This document shows, one piece after another, positions 18,092-26,245 of a stretch of 62,877 bases of DNA. Below the pieces are notes generated by a model. It saw only the letters and a list, made by a program, of their open reading frames with translations, was not told the origin of the DNA and ran no database searches. Source of the stretch: Streptomyces maremycinicus (GTDB lineage Bacteria; Actinomycetota; Actinomycetes; Streptomycetales; Streptomycetaceae); the NCBI RefSeq assembly GCF_001184025.1, contig NZ_BBYG01000028.1, positions 1 through 62,877 on the forward strand, read 5' to 3'. Positions within the stretch are counted from its first letter, which is position 1; the number at the start of each line of letters is the position of its first letter. A program made the position numbers and the translations under genes.

Positions 18092-18496
18092 CTATTGAGG
18101 CGGCACCGCGTCCGCGGGTCCCGCCCGAGCCCTGATCTCCGTGGCGAACAGCCCCCGTCCCGATGCCGCCGTCACGTCCGAGATCCCGTCGACGACCACG
18201 CACCGCACCAGTCGCGCGCCCTGCGCCCGGGCCACCCGGTCCGCCCGTTCGCAGGCCCGGGTGACGCCGTCCGCCCAGTGGTCGGCGGCCGCGAGCGCCG
18301 CGAGGTCGGCACCGCCCGCGGCACGGTGCCGGGCCGCCACGGCCTGTCCCAGGGCGAGCACGATGCCGAACACCACGCACAGCACGGCGATCGCACCCAC
18401 ACCCCAGACGGTGGCGGAACCCTGGTCCGTCTCCCTGAGGCGTCCGCGCAGGACCCGATCCCACACGCCACGCCCGCCACGCCCCGTGCCGCTCAC
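18092..18496 (-). CDS. TadE/TadG-like protein (Rv3654c type)
   Basis: A 134-residue protein and the last gene of the tad cluster. After a basic N-terminus, ETDQGSATVWGVGAIAVLCV forms one hydrophobic helix preceded by a glycine. Unlike true pseudopilins there is no glutamate at position +5 after that glycine (tryptophan instead), so prepilin-peptidase processing is doubtful. GADLAALAAADHWADG is the conserved TadE/G-like signature downstream. Mycobacterial Rv3654c has the same location and architecture. The start GTG overlaps the stop of the previous gene by four bases, implying translational coupling. Confidence 0.85.
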   Translation of the reverse strand: MSGTGRGGRGVWDRVLRGRLRETDQGSATVWGVGAIAVLCVVFGIVLALGQAVAARHRAAGGADLAALAAADHWADGVTRACERADRVARAQGARLVRCVVVDGISDVTAASGRGLFATEIRARAGPADAVPPQ

Positions 18497-19245
18497 GAGA
18501 CGCCTCCCCGCGCCCGTGGAGTGCCTCCTGAAGCTCCCCGGCCCTCCCCTGACTCACGAGCACCCGCTGCCACGCCTTGAGGGCCGTCTGGCGCGACTGC
18601 GTCTTGTGACGCGCCTCGGGCACCGTCCGGAGCCCGTACGTCCCCTGAGGGGACTCGGATGTCACCCCGCGTGTCCCGGGCCTCCCCAGCCGCCCTTGCG
18701 CCCCTCTCCGCCGCCTTCTCCACTGCCGCTGAAGCCCCCGTCCCCTCGGCCGGTACCCCCGTGCCCACAGGCCCCTCAGACCCCACCGGTTCCTCCGGCC
18801 CCAGGGGTTTCTCGGGCCCCACGGCTTCCTCCGCCGCCGTCACCGCTTCCTCCGCAGCCGCCACCGCCTCCTCCCGGATCTCGAAGGGCAAGCCGCGCAG
18901 CACCGGTGGCCTGGCGACGACCACGACGCGGACCTGGTCGCCCTCCCTGCTGACGGTCACCTCCGCCCCGCGCGGAGCGGTCGCCCGGGTCACCGCGAGC
19001 ACCGCGCCGGCCGGATCCTGCCGGGCCGCCGCGCGGGCGCCGGTCCTGGCCGCGTCCACGCACTGGATCTGAGCCGCCATGACCAGCAGCCCCCACACCA
19101 GCGCCGTCGTGAACGCCACCAGCACCGGCAGCACCACGGCCGACTCCGCCGTCACGAACCCACGGTCCCCACGGCACACCCGGCGCTCCCGGCGCACCCA
19201 CCGGAACGCGCGCCGGGGGCCCCGTCCGCGCTCACGCCCCCGCAC
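18493..19245 (-). CDS. TadE-family minor pseudopilin with long low-complexity C-terminus
   Basis: A 250-residue protein. The prepilin-like motif CRGDRGFVTAESAVVLPVL has G|FVTAE with glutamate at +5, followed by one membrane helix. A compact domain continues to about residue 125, and family members usually end near there. Here about 125 extra residues follow, rich in A, E, G and P, including repeated AAEEAV and GPEEPVGSEGPVG. The extension reads like an expanded disordered stalk. The start overlaps the Flp-like pilin gene by 14 bases. It is probably a minor component of the tad-type fibre. Confidence 0.85.
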   Translation of the reverse strand: MRGRERGRGPRRAFRWVRRERRVCRGDRGFVTAESAVVLPVLVAFTTALVWGLLVMAAQIQCVDAARTGARAAARQDPAGAVLAVTRATAPRGAEVTVSREGDQVRVVVVARPPVLRGLPFEIREEAVAAAEEAVTAAEEAVGPEKPLGPEEPVGSEGPVGTGVPAEGTGASAAVEKAAERGARAAGEARDTRGDIRVPSGDVRAPDGARGASQDAVAPDGPQGVAAGARESGEGRGASGGTPRARGGVS

Positions 19246-19441
19246 TGAGCGCCCGTTTCACCACGGCTTGCAGTTGCGCCGCGACCACGTCGCTCGTCAC
19301 CACCTGGTAGAGGAGCACCGCGAAGCCCACGGCCGCCACGATCCCCATCGCGTACTCGGACGTCACCATGCCCGCGTCACCGCGCGCCGCACGCACCCTG
19401 CACACCAGGGCGCTCAGCCGCGCCCGTACCGCCTTGTACAT
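19232..19441 (-). CDS. Flp-like pilin (DUF4244)
   Basis: A 69-residue protein with the class III prepilin motif RGDAGMVTSEYAMGIVAAVG: cleavage is expected after the glycine, glutamate is at +5 and tyrosine at +6. One hydrophobic helix and a short tail follow. It is the likely major subunit of the tad-type pilus. ATG 19441 is chosen because AAGGGAGTTGAG precedes it. The first member of the pilin trio, it follows tadC with an 83-base gap that may hold its own promoter. Confidence 0.88.
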   Translation of the reverse strand: MYKAVRARLSALVCRVRAARGDAGMVTSEYAMGIVAAVGFAVLLYQVVTSDVVAAQLQAVVKRALSAGA

Positions 19442-19524
19442 CTCAACTCCCTTGAGGTTTTGTCGCATTGACTTCTGTCGTGGTTCGGCTGCTGCACGTT
19501 CGACCGTTCACGTCGTTCTCGCCG

Positions 19525-20325
19525 TCATCGACCACCACCTCCGCCCAGCACCCCGCCCGCGAGCCCGATGACGATGGGCAGCACACCGACCGCGATGAAG
19601 GCGGGCAGGAAGCAGAGCCCCACCGGCACGGTGACCATGACCGCCGCCCGCCGGGCCCGTGCGGTCGCGGCGCGCGTCCACTCGGCTCGGGTGTCGGCGG
19701 CCAGCCGGGCGACCGGTCCGGCCGCGGGCAGTCCCGACACGTCGGCCCGTTCCAGCAGGCGGGCCAGGGCGGCCGCGCCCGGCGTCGATGCCAACCTCCG
19801 CCAGGCGACGGCCGGTTCGCCGCCCAGCCGCACTTCGGCGGCGCCACGTGCCAGCCCTTCCCCCACCGGACCGCCGAGGGCCTCGCCCACCGCCTGCGCC
19901 GCGATCACCGGTCCGGCACCGGCCGTGATGCAGGCGGCCAGCAGATCCGCGGCGAGCGGGAGTTGGCGTGCGGCAAGCCGGGCGTCGGCCTCGCTCACCC
20001 CGCCCGCCGCCTGTTGCCGACGGCGCCAACGCCCCAGCCCCATGGCAGCGATCAGCCCCAGGAGGAGACCGGCGACGCCGCCGATCACCACCCATCCGGC
20101 ACCGACCACCACCACGTCGGGAAGCCACCGCCGTACGGCCTTCCGCAACCCGGTCCCCCGGACGGCCACCGCCCCCGTGGCGAGCAGTTCGCCCAGGCGC
20201 CGCCGTGCCCTGCGCCGGCGCCGCGTCGCCTCCCACCATCGCGTCAGCCACCAGAGGGCCGTCACGATCCCCACGGTCGCCCCCAACCTGTGGACAACTT
20301 CCGCGCTCATCTCTCCTCCGTCCAC
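19525..20325 (-). CDS. tadC: TadC-like inner-membrane platform protein (type II secretion F domain)
   Basis: A 266-residue membrane protein with an F-domain: hydrophobic segments near 10-25, 70-100 and two at the C-terminus (MVTVPVGLCFLPAFIAVGVL then a glycine-rich end). The cytoplasmic helical stretch is GGVSEADARLAARQLPLAADLL. It would form the assembly platform with TadB. GTG 20325 has AGGGAGG eight bases upstream; ATG 20310 with a nearer GGAGG is possible. It is one gene before the pilin genes. Confidence 0.88.
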   Translation of the reverse strand: MDGGEMSAEVVHRLGATVGIVTALWWLTRWWEATRRRRRARRRLGELLATGAVAVRGTGLRKAVRRWLPDVVVVGAGWVVIGGVAGLLLGLIAAMGLGRWRRRQQAAGGVSEADARLAARQLPLAADLLAACITAGAGPVIAAQAVGEALGGPVGEGLARGAAEVRLGGEPAVAWRRLASTPGAAALARLLERADVSGLPAAGPVARLAADTRAEWTRAATARARRAAVMVTVPVGLCFLPAFIAVGVLPIVIGLAGGVLGGGGGR

Positions 20326-20349
20326 GTCACCCGCCTCCCTCTCGTCACC

Positions 20350-21195
20350 TCACTTCGCTTCGGCGTGGCGGACGATCCGCAGCGCCCACCACATCCCCGC
20401 TCCCTCCAGCACCCCGCCGACCAGCAGGCAGCCCAGGCCCGCGCCGGTGTGCAGCAGGACGTGCAGCGGGTCCGCTCCGAGTGCAGCTCCCAGCAGGAGG
20501 CCCAGGACCGGCAGGCCGGCGAGCATCACCACGGTGGCGCGCGGCCCGGCCAACTGGGCTCGAAGATCGGCACGTTGATCGCGCTCCGCGCGCAACGCAG
20601 CCTCCAGCCGGTCGAGTCCGGCGGCGAGACCCGCGCCCTGGTCCACGGCCACCCGCCAGCACGCGGCGAGTCCCAGCAGCCCCTCGGCACCCGGTTGCCG
20701 GGCGGCGGCCGCGAGAGCCCTGGGCACGTCCCCGCCGAACCGCGCCGCCGCCAACACCGCGGGCTGCGCCGCGCCGAGCCCTCCGGAGTCCTGTGCGGCC
20801 CGCCGCAACGCCTCCCCGGGCTGCCGGCCGCTGAGCACCTCGCCGGCCAGCGCCGCGCACAGCGCGATCACCGCGTCCCCTCGGCGCTCCCCCGCCCGCC
20901 GGATCTCGGCGGCCCGCCGCGCCCGGCGCAGCAGGGGTACCCCGGCCGCCCCCGCGACGACCGGCAGCACCGAACCGCCCAGCACCGCCAGGACCAGTCC
21001 GGCGACCGGTGCCCACCATTCGGGCCGCCAGCGCCCACGGAGCCTGCGCAGCTCGCCGGTGAGCTGCCGCCAGGGCGGGGGCCCGCTGCCGACCACACCG
21101 CCCCCGGCCAGGAGCAACTGCGCCCGCCTGGCCCCTGAGTACGGTCCGCCCATCAGCCAGGCGGCCGCTCCGGCGCAGGCCACGGCCGCGGCCAT
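20350..21195 (-). CDS. tadB: TadB-like inner-membrane platform protein
   Basis: About 281 residues, starting MAAAVACAGAAAWLMGGPYS. Membrane helices lie near 1-15, 70-95 and the C-terminus, with the F-domain helical motif IALCAALAGEVLSGRQPGEAL between. It pairs with TadC. ATG 21195 is preferred because GGTGAGGTG is correctly spaced; ATG 21210 would overlap the tadA stop by eight bases. Either way translation is probably coupled to tadA. Confidence 0.88.
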   Translation of the reverse strand: MAAAVACAGAAAWLMGGPYSGARRAQLLLAGGGVVGSGPPPWRQLTGELRRLRGRWRPEWWAPVAGLVLAVLGGSVLPVVAGAAGVPLLRRARRAAEIRRAGERRGDAVIALCAALAGEVLSGRQPGEALRRAAQDSGGLGAAQPAVLAAARFGGDVPRALAAAARQPGAEGLLGLAACWRVAVDQGAGLAAGLDRLEAALRAERDQRADLRAQLAGPRATVVMLAGLPVLGLLLGAALGADPLHVLLHTGAGLGCLLVGGVLEGAGMWWALRIVRHAEAK

Positions 21196-21202
21196 CGGCA
21201 CC

Positions 21203-22411
21203 TCACCCATCACACCCGCCCGCCCCTTCGTTCTCCTCGCCCCGCAGCAGCTCCCGCAGCCGCTCCCATCCCCGCTCGTGGACGAAGGCGTCCGCCCGCC
21301 GGCGCAATGCCGGCACGGTCCGCACCAGCCCGGAGGGATCCCGCTCCAGCACGTGCACCTCGGCGATCCGCCGCCGCCCGGCCGGGTCGCGTACGAGGTG
21401 CAGGACCACCGACAGGGCCGCCGCCAACTGGCTGTGCAGCGCGGTCCGGTCGAGACCGGCCGCCGTACCGAGCGCCTCGAGCCGCGCGGGGACGTCCGCC
21501 GCGGCATTCGCGTGGACGGTCCCGCAACCGCCCTCATGACCCGTGTTGAGCGCGGCCAGCAGATGGACGACCTCCGGCCCGCGCACCTCCCCCACGACCA
21601 GCCGGTCGGGCCGCATCCGCAGGGCCTGCCGCACCAGGTCCTCGAGCGTGACGAGCCCCGCTCCCTCCTGGTTGGCGGGTCGGGTCTCCAGCCGGACGAC
21701 GTGCGGATGATCGGGCCGCAGCTCCGCGGAGTCCTCGGCGAGCACGATCCGCTCCCTCGGCCCCACCAGGCCCAGGAGCGCGCTCAGCAGGGTCGTCTTC
21801 CCGCTGCCGGTGCCGCCGCTGACCAGGAAGGACAGTCGTGCCCGCATCAGGTCCCGCAGCACCTTGTCGCCGCCCGGCGGGACCGTGCCCGCGGCCACCA
21901 GCTCGTCGAGCGTGAACGCACGAGGCCGTACGACGCGCAGCGACAGGCACGTGCAGCCGACGGCGACCGGGGGCAGCACCGCGTGCAGCCGCGTCCCGTC
22001 GGGGAGCCGTGCGTCGGCCCAGGGCCGGGCGTCGTCCAGGCGCCGCCCGGCCACGGCGGCCAGCCGCTGCGCGAGGCGCCGTACGGCCATCGCGTCCGGG
22101 AAGGAGACGCCCGTCAGCTCCAGGCCGCCGCCCCGGTCGACCCAGACCCGGTCCGGGGCCGACACCAGCACGTCGGTCACCCTGGGGTCGGTGAGCAGCG
22201 GCTCCAGGGGCCCGCTGCCGATCAGCTCGGACCGCAGATGCTCGGCCGCGCCGAGGACCTCCGCGTCCCCGAGGACCCGCCCCTGTTCGCGCAGTGCCTG
22301 CGCCACGCGCGCGGGGGTCGGTTCGGCACCGCTGTCGGCGAGCCACTGCCGTACGCCGTCGAGCAGCGTTCCGGTTCCTTTCACCGGTTCGAGGCCGGCC
22401 GGGGAGCTCAT
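21203..22411 (-). CDS. tadA: TadA/CpaF-family secretion ATPase
   Basis: A 402-residue hexameric ATPase that powers pilus assembly. Walker A is VSGGTGSGKTTLLSALLGL near residues 194-212. Further motifs are an Asp box IVLAEDSAELRP, Walker B-like RMRPDRLVVGEVRGPE, and a His box GCGTVHANAA. The N-terminal domain precedes residue 150. It shares a four-base ATGA overlap with the upstream ssd-like gene and couples to tadB downstream. Confidence 0.95.
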   Translation of the reverse strand: MSSPAGLEPVKGTGTLLDGVRQWLADSGAEPTPARVAQALREQGRVLGDAEVLGAAEHLRSELIGSGPLEPLLTDPRVTDVLVSAPDRVWVDRGGGLELTGVSFPDAMAVRRLAQRLAAVAGRRLDDARPWADARLPDGTRLHAVLPPVAVGCTCLSLRVVRPRAFTLDELVAAGTVPPGGDKVLRDLMRARLSFLVSGGTGSGKTTLLSALLGLVGPRERIVLAEDSAELRPDHPHVVRLETRPANQEGAGLVTLEDLVRQALRMRPDRLVVGEVRGPEVVHLLAALNTGHEGGCGTVHANAAADVPARLEALGTAAGLDRTALHSQLAAALSVVLHLVRDPAGRRRIAEVHVLERDPSGLVRTVPALRRRADAFVHERGWERLRELLRGEENEGAGGCDG

Positions 22412-23520
22412 GAGCCACCCGCCTCGGTGAGCGCGCGCTCCCAGAACGTCTTGCAGAAGCGGGCCAGCGGTCCGCGCGCGGTCGCGCCGGGCGGTGCCTT
22501 GCCGCCGTCCGGGCGCAGCAGCCCCGACTCGACGGGCACCTCGCCGACCAGCGGCAGTCCGAGCAGCCGGGCCACTTCGCTGTCGTCGAGTCCGGGCCCG
22601 AAGGGGCCCCGCACCGCCACCCGCAGGTCGCGCAGCACCATGCCGACGGCGGAGGCCACGCGTCGGCCCGCCGCGACGGCGCGCAGTTCGGCGGGGACGA
22701 CGAGCAGCCCGAGGTCGAGTTGGGCGAGGATCTCGGCGACGCCGTCGTCGATGCGGCGCGGGAGGTCGACGACGACCGTGCCGCCCCGGCGCCGGGCCGC
22801 CGCCAGTACCGCGCGTACGGCCGAGGGCGCGATGGTCACGCAGTCGCCCCGGTCCCAGCTGAGCACCCGCAGCGAGTGCAGCCTGGGCAGCGACTCCTCC
22901 AGGGCGCTGCCGCCGACCCTCCCGCGCGAGGCGGCGAACGCGGGCCAGCGCAGGCCCTCCGTGCTCTCACCACCGAGGAGGACGTCGAGTCCGCCGCCCA
23001 GAGGGTCGGCGTCGACCAGGAGGGTGCGCAGCCCTTCCCGTGCGGAGGTGACGGCGAGGGCGCACGCGAGCGTGGACGCTCCGGCGCCGCCGCGTCCGCC
23101 GATGACGCCGACGGTCAGGGCGGGCCGTCCGACGCCTTCGGCGACGTCGGCGATGCGGTCGACCAGCCACTGTTCGCCGTCCGGCAGCATCAGGACGTGG
23201 TCGGCGCCGATCTCCACGGCGCGCTGCCACACCCCGGGATCGTCCTGGTCGCGGCCGACGAGGACCACTCCGCGGCGGCGGGCGGCCCCGCGGACACGGC
23301 GTGCCGCGTCGTCGCCGACCAGGACGAGCGGCGCTGACTCCCAGCTGCCCCGGCGTTCCGGCACCGAGTGGTGCACCTCAGGTGTGGCGCCCGCGGCGGC
23401 GCACAGGCGCAGCAGATCGTCGAGGAGCATGGCGTCCTCGGTGACGATCAGCGGCTTGTCCGGTCCGCCCCCGGTGGTGGGTGGCGGGTCGTGTGTGACG
23501 GCTCCGGTCACGATTTCCAT
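22408..23520 (-). CDS. ssd: Septum-site-determining / CpaE-like MinD-family ATPase
   Basis: A 370-residue protein. A receiver-like N-terminal domain (about 20-125) is followed by a MinD/ParA-type ATPase with deviant Walker motif VIGGRGGAGASTLACALA near 140 and DADPLGGGLDVLLGG near 170. The M. tuberculosis orthologue Rv3660c (Ssd) affects septation. In tad systems CpaE-like proteins localise the secretion machine, so both roles should be considered. It is the first gene of the tad operon, with GAAGGGGG before ATG 23520. Confidence 0.9.
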   Translation of the reverse strand: MEIVTGAVTHDPPPTTGGGPDKPLIVTEDAMLLDDLLRLCAAAGATPEVHHSVPERRGSWESAPLVLVGDDAARRVRGAARRRGVVLVGRDQDDPGVWQRAVEIGADHVLMLPDGEQWLVDRIADVAEGVGRPALTVGVIGGRGGAGASTLACALAVTSAREGLRTLLVDADPLGGGLDVLLGGESTEGLRWPAFAASRGRVGGSALEESLPRLHSLRVLSWDRGDCVTIAPSAVRAVLAAARRRGGTVVVDLPRRIDDGVAEILAQLDLGLLVVPAELRAVAAGRRVASAVGMVLRDLRVAVRGPFGPGLDDSEVARLLGLPLVGEVPVESGLLRPDGGKAPPGATARGPLARFCKTFWERALTEAGGS

Positions 23521-23851
23521 CCCCCTTCACTGCGGGGCGCGCAGTCGGCGGCCCCGCGATTCCCGAACGTGTGAAGAACCGGCAGCCGGTCTCCATATGA
23601 ACGGCCGACAGAATCCGGCCGAACGCCCCCGGCAAACGGAACCGGCCATGTGATGCCGGCCCGGAGCGGACGCGTGGGAATCACGGTGCGGTGAACCGGG
23701 AAATCGTGTGGATCTTGGTGGAAAACTGTGGACGAGTGAGGCGTTGTGAATATCGTCCTCACCCATACCGGTGAGCCCCGCACCATCTGCTGTACGACTT
23801 CCGCAGAGGAGTCCGACGGCTACGCTCAGTGACGGTCGCGGGCAAACGAAA

Positions 23852-23871
23852 GAGGCGGCCGCAGCCGCCTC
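23852..23871 (-). terminator. Second hairpin downstream of the 6C RNA
   Basis: GAGGCGGC and GCCGCCTC flank a four-base loop. On the minus strand it is followed by TTTCGTTTG, so it could act as a back-up terminator before ssd. Confidence 0.45.
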
Positions 23872-23901
23872 GATGCGGCCCGGCGGCCGCGTGCAGAACT
23901 G

Positions 23902-23998
23902 AAAAACGCATCCGGACATGCGACGACCCCCGCCGGGGGGGAGAGCGGGGGTCGCCTTCACGGCCGACTCGGGGGGGGAGGAGCCGGACCGCGTTAGC
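23902..23998 (-). ncRNA. 6C small RNA
   Basis: On the minus strand three hairpins occur in order. The first has stem CCGGCTC/GAGTCGG and a C-rich loop (23966-23990). The second has ten-pair stem CGACCCCCGC/GCGGGGGTCG with loop TCTCCCCCCCG (23924-23955). The third is an intrinsic terminator, CGCAT-GTCCGG-ATGCG followed by TTTTT (23902-23922). Two hairpins with loops of at least six cytosines define the actinobacterial 6C RNA, and M. tuberculosis 6C (B11) lies between Rv3660c (ssd) and Rv3661 (HAD), exactly as here. The loops could pair with G-rich ribosome sites. The 5' end is uncertain by about ten bases. Confidence 0.9.
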
Positions 23999-24090
23999 AC
24001 GGTCGCGAACGATCCGTGACTTCCATGGTGTACCCGAGAGCCTTCTCAGGCAAACCCACGCGCCCACCTTACGCCGAATGGGCTGCCCCT

Positions 24091-24924
24091 ATGCTCATGG
24101 CTGTGGAAAACCACTCCTTGCCCCGCACCGCGGCCTTCTTTGACCTGGACAAGACGGTCATTGCGAAGTCCAGCACGCTCACCTTCAGCAAGTCCTTCTA
24201 CCAAGGCGGTCTGATCAACCGCAGGGCGGCACTGCGGACCGCGTACGCCCAGTTCGTCTTCCTCGTGGGCGGTATGGACCACGACCAGATGGAGCGGACC
24301 CGCGAGTATCTGTCCGCCCTCGTGCGCGGATGGAACGTCCAACAGGTGAAGGAGATCGTGGCCGAGACCCTTCACGACCTGATCGACCCGCTGATCTACG
24401 ACGAGGCGGCCTCCCTGATCGAGGAGCACCACACGGCCGGCCGCGATGTGGTGATCGTGTCCACGTCGGGCGCCGAGGTGGTCGAGCCGATCGGCGAACT
24501 GCTCGGCGCGGACCGCGTGGTCGCCACCCGCATGGTCGTGGGCGAGGACGGCTGCTTCACGGGCGAGGTGGAGTACTACGCCTACGGCCCGACGAAGGCG
24601 GAGGCGATCAAGGAGCTGGCCGAGTCCGAGGGGTATGACCTCTCGCGCTGCTACGCCTACAGCGACTCGGCGACCGACCTGCCGATGCTGAAGTCGGTCG
24701 GGCACCCGCACGCCGTGAACCCCGACCGGGCCCTGCGGCGCGAGGCCGTGGCACGCGGGTGGCCGATCCTCGACTTCCACCGGCCGGTCCGCCTCAAGCA
24801 GCGGCTCCCCTCGTTCTCCGTACCGCCGCGCCCCGCGCTCGTCGCGGCCGCGGCCATAGGGGCGGCGGCGGCCACCGCGGGCCTCGTCTGGTACGCGAAC
24901 CGGCGCCGGACGGCGACCGTCTGA
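24091..24924 (+). CDS. HAD-superfamily phosphatase (SerB-like, subfamily IB)
   Basis: About 277 residues with a HAD core. Motif I is AAFFDLDKTVIAKSSTL, where the nucleophile is the first aspartate. Motif II is VVIVSTSGAEVVEPIGELLG, with the lysine of motif III near GPTKAEAI. Motif IV is CYAYSDSATDLPMLKSVG. The C-terminus has a hydrophobic helix (ALVAAAAIGAAAATAGLVWY) followed by NRRR, suggesting membrane anchoring. It matches mycobacterial Rv3661 and a S. coelicolor protein called morphological differentiation-associated. ATG 24091 is chosen; ATG 24097 or GTG 24103 are possible, and no clear ribosome site is visible. The 570-base gap 23521-24090 holds the 6C RNA. Confidence 0.88.
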   Translation: MLMAVENHSLPRTAAFFDLDKTVIAKSSTLTFSKSFYQGGLINRRAALRTAYAQFVFLVGGMDHDQMERTREYLSALVRGWNVQQVKEIVAETLHDLIDPLIYDEAASLIEEHHTAGRDVVIVSTSGAEVVEPIGELLGADRVVATRMVVGEDGCFTGEVEYYAYGPTKAEAIKELAESEGYDLSRCYAYSDSATDLPMLKSVGHPHAVNPDRALRREAVARGWPILDFHRPVRLKQRLPSFSVPPRPALVAAAAIGAAAATAGLVWYANRRRTATV

Positions 24925-24938
24925 AAGGACAGCCGGTC

Positions 24939-24979
24939 AGTGGTGGCGGGTCGCCCCCGCGGAGCGCCCTGCCACCACT
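24939..24979 (+). terminator. Hairpin after the HAD phosphatase gene
   Basis: AGTGGTGGCGGG pairs with CCC(T)GCCACCACT around a GC-rich loop, starting 14 bases after the stop. Confidence 0.6.
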
Positions 24980-25266
24980 CACTGACGCCCGTTTGAAACC
25001 CGTTTGGGCGCAAAAGCAAAGAACTGATGCCAGCACTTCCGCTTGTCCGGGTCCAGGAGTACAAAGGACTTAACGGCCCGCGAGACCAAGGACATCCGAG
25101 AGGATCACCTTAATAACGCATTTGGCCCCACGGACCGCGCATGACCACTGGGCACCCACGCGACGTCGACCCGTCGATTACGGGCCAGCCGCACCAGGTC
25201 ACGGGCAAAGCTCCCGGCCTGATGGGCAATATTTCGAGGACGCTTGGTAACCGGGTGAGCATGCCA

Positions 25267-25328
25267 GCGGCGGTACGAGGACTCGTACCGCCGCAACCCT
25301 TTGTGAGGCCCCCGCGACGGGGCCTCAC
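25267..25328. ncRNA. Candidate structured RNA: two adjacent perfect hairpins
   Basis: GCGGCGGTACGA/TCGTACCGCCGC with loop GGAC (25267-25294) is followed after eight bases by GTGAGGCCCC/GGGGCCTCAC with a six-base loop (25303-25328). They sit in the 496-base convergent gap 24925-25420, where no credible protein gene is seen. The upstream part of the gap (about 25010-25150) is relatively AT-rich and could hold promoters. I recall small RNAs named scr3558 and scr3559 reported at this S. coelicolor locus. Assignment here is inference, and strand is unresolved. Confidence 0.4.
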
Positions 25329-25353
25329 CCGTGCCCAGGCCTCATGCGGCCGG

Positions 25354-25403
25354 GCCACGCATACCCGGGTCTCACGCGCACGTGAGACCCGGGTATGCGT
25401 GGC
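25354..25403. terminator. Perfect 23-pair inverted repeat between convergent genes
   Basis: Arms 25354-25376 and 25381-25403 are exactly complementary around the loop CGCA and contain the palindrome CCCGGG. The stem lies 17 bases past the stop of the minus-strand Fic-like gene. A further hairpin GTGCGGC/GCCGCAC (25414-25431) overlaps that stop. It is probably a bidirectional terminator. Confidence 0.75.
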
Positions 25404-25420
25404 TCACGCGCGCGTGCGGC

Positions 25421-26245
25421 TCAGGCCGCACCGCGCTGAAGCGCCTCGCACACCGCCGTCGACTCACGGGCGCCCAGCTCGACCGCCCTGCCGCAGTGCG
25501 CGATCCATGCCGCCATGCCGCCCGGAGTGCCGGAGACATAGCCGTCCAGGGCCGCCAGATAGGCCGCCCGCCCCAGCTCGGCGTGCCCCACCTCGGCCGG
25601 ACAGACCGACTTGGGGTCGAGACCGCTGCCGATCAGGACGATGCGCTCGGCGGCCCGCGCGACCAGGCCGTTGTGGGACGTGAACGGGCGCAGGGCCAGC
25701 AGCTCGCCATGGACGACGGAGGCGGTCACCAGGGCGGGCGCGGACCCGCCCGCGATGATCAGCTCGGACAGCCCCTCGAGACGTCCGGCCACCTCGGCGG
25801 CGGTCGGCAGCGGCAGCTCGATCAGCGGCTCGTCCACCGCCTCACCGGCCTGCCGAGGACGCCCGACCTCGTCGTCGCCGATCGCCGCCGCGACCAGGTG
25901 CAGCCGCGCCAGCACCCGCAGCGGCGACTGCCGCCAGATCGACAGCAACTGGCCCGCCTCGGCGGACAGCCGCAGCGCCGCACCCATGACGCGCGACTCG
26001 TCGTCGGCGCTGAAGTCGGTGCGCCGGCGCACCTCTTCCAGCGCCCAGTCCGCGCCGGACAGGGCCGCCGAGCCGCGGGCGCCGCGCAGTGCGGCCTCGG
26101 AGGTGATCTCGGTGCTGCGGCGACGCATGACACGGTGCCCGTAGACCCGGTCCACGGCCTTGCGCATGGTCTCCACGGAATCGGCCACACCGGGCAGGGA
26201 GCCCAGGGCCGCGAGCGGATCGGCGGACGCGCCTGTCGTACTCAT
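25421..26245 (-). CDS. Fic-like fold protein with degenerate active site (Rv3662c type)
   Basis: A 274-residue, mainly helical protein starting MSTTGASADPLAALGSLPG. The segment VVHGELLALRPFTSHNGLVA has the layout of the Fic core (HPFxDGNGRxxR), with arginine replacing the catalytic histidine and HNGL replacing GNGR. AMP transfer is therefore unlikely. Such proteins are often named oxidoreductase in streptomycete annotation, which the sequence does not support. From memory mycobacterial Rv3662c sits in the same place. ATG 26245 is preferred over an upstream start at 26314 that would run into the divergent gene's promoter. Confidence 0.75.
   Translation of the reverse strand: MSTTGASADPLAALGSLPGVADSVETMRKAVDRVYGHRVMRRRSTEITSEAALRGARGSAALSGADWALEEVRRRTDFSADDESRVMGAALRLSAEAGQLLSIWRQSPLRVLARLHLVAAAIGDDEVGRPRQAGEAVDEPLIELPLPTAAEVAGRLEGLSELIIAGGSAPALVTASVVHGELLALRPFTSHNGLVARAAERIVLIGSGLDPKSVCPAEVGHAELGRAAYLAALDGYVSGTPGGMAAWIAHCGRAVELGARESTAVCEALQRGAA

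Noticed and set aside
17790..18098. Protein-coding frame with SPQPSAL repeats
   Set aside because: The frame exists only because the heptamer array lacks stops in this phase; there is no ribosome site or conserved domain.
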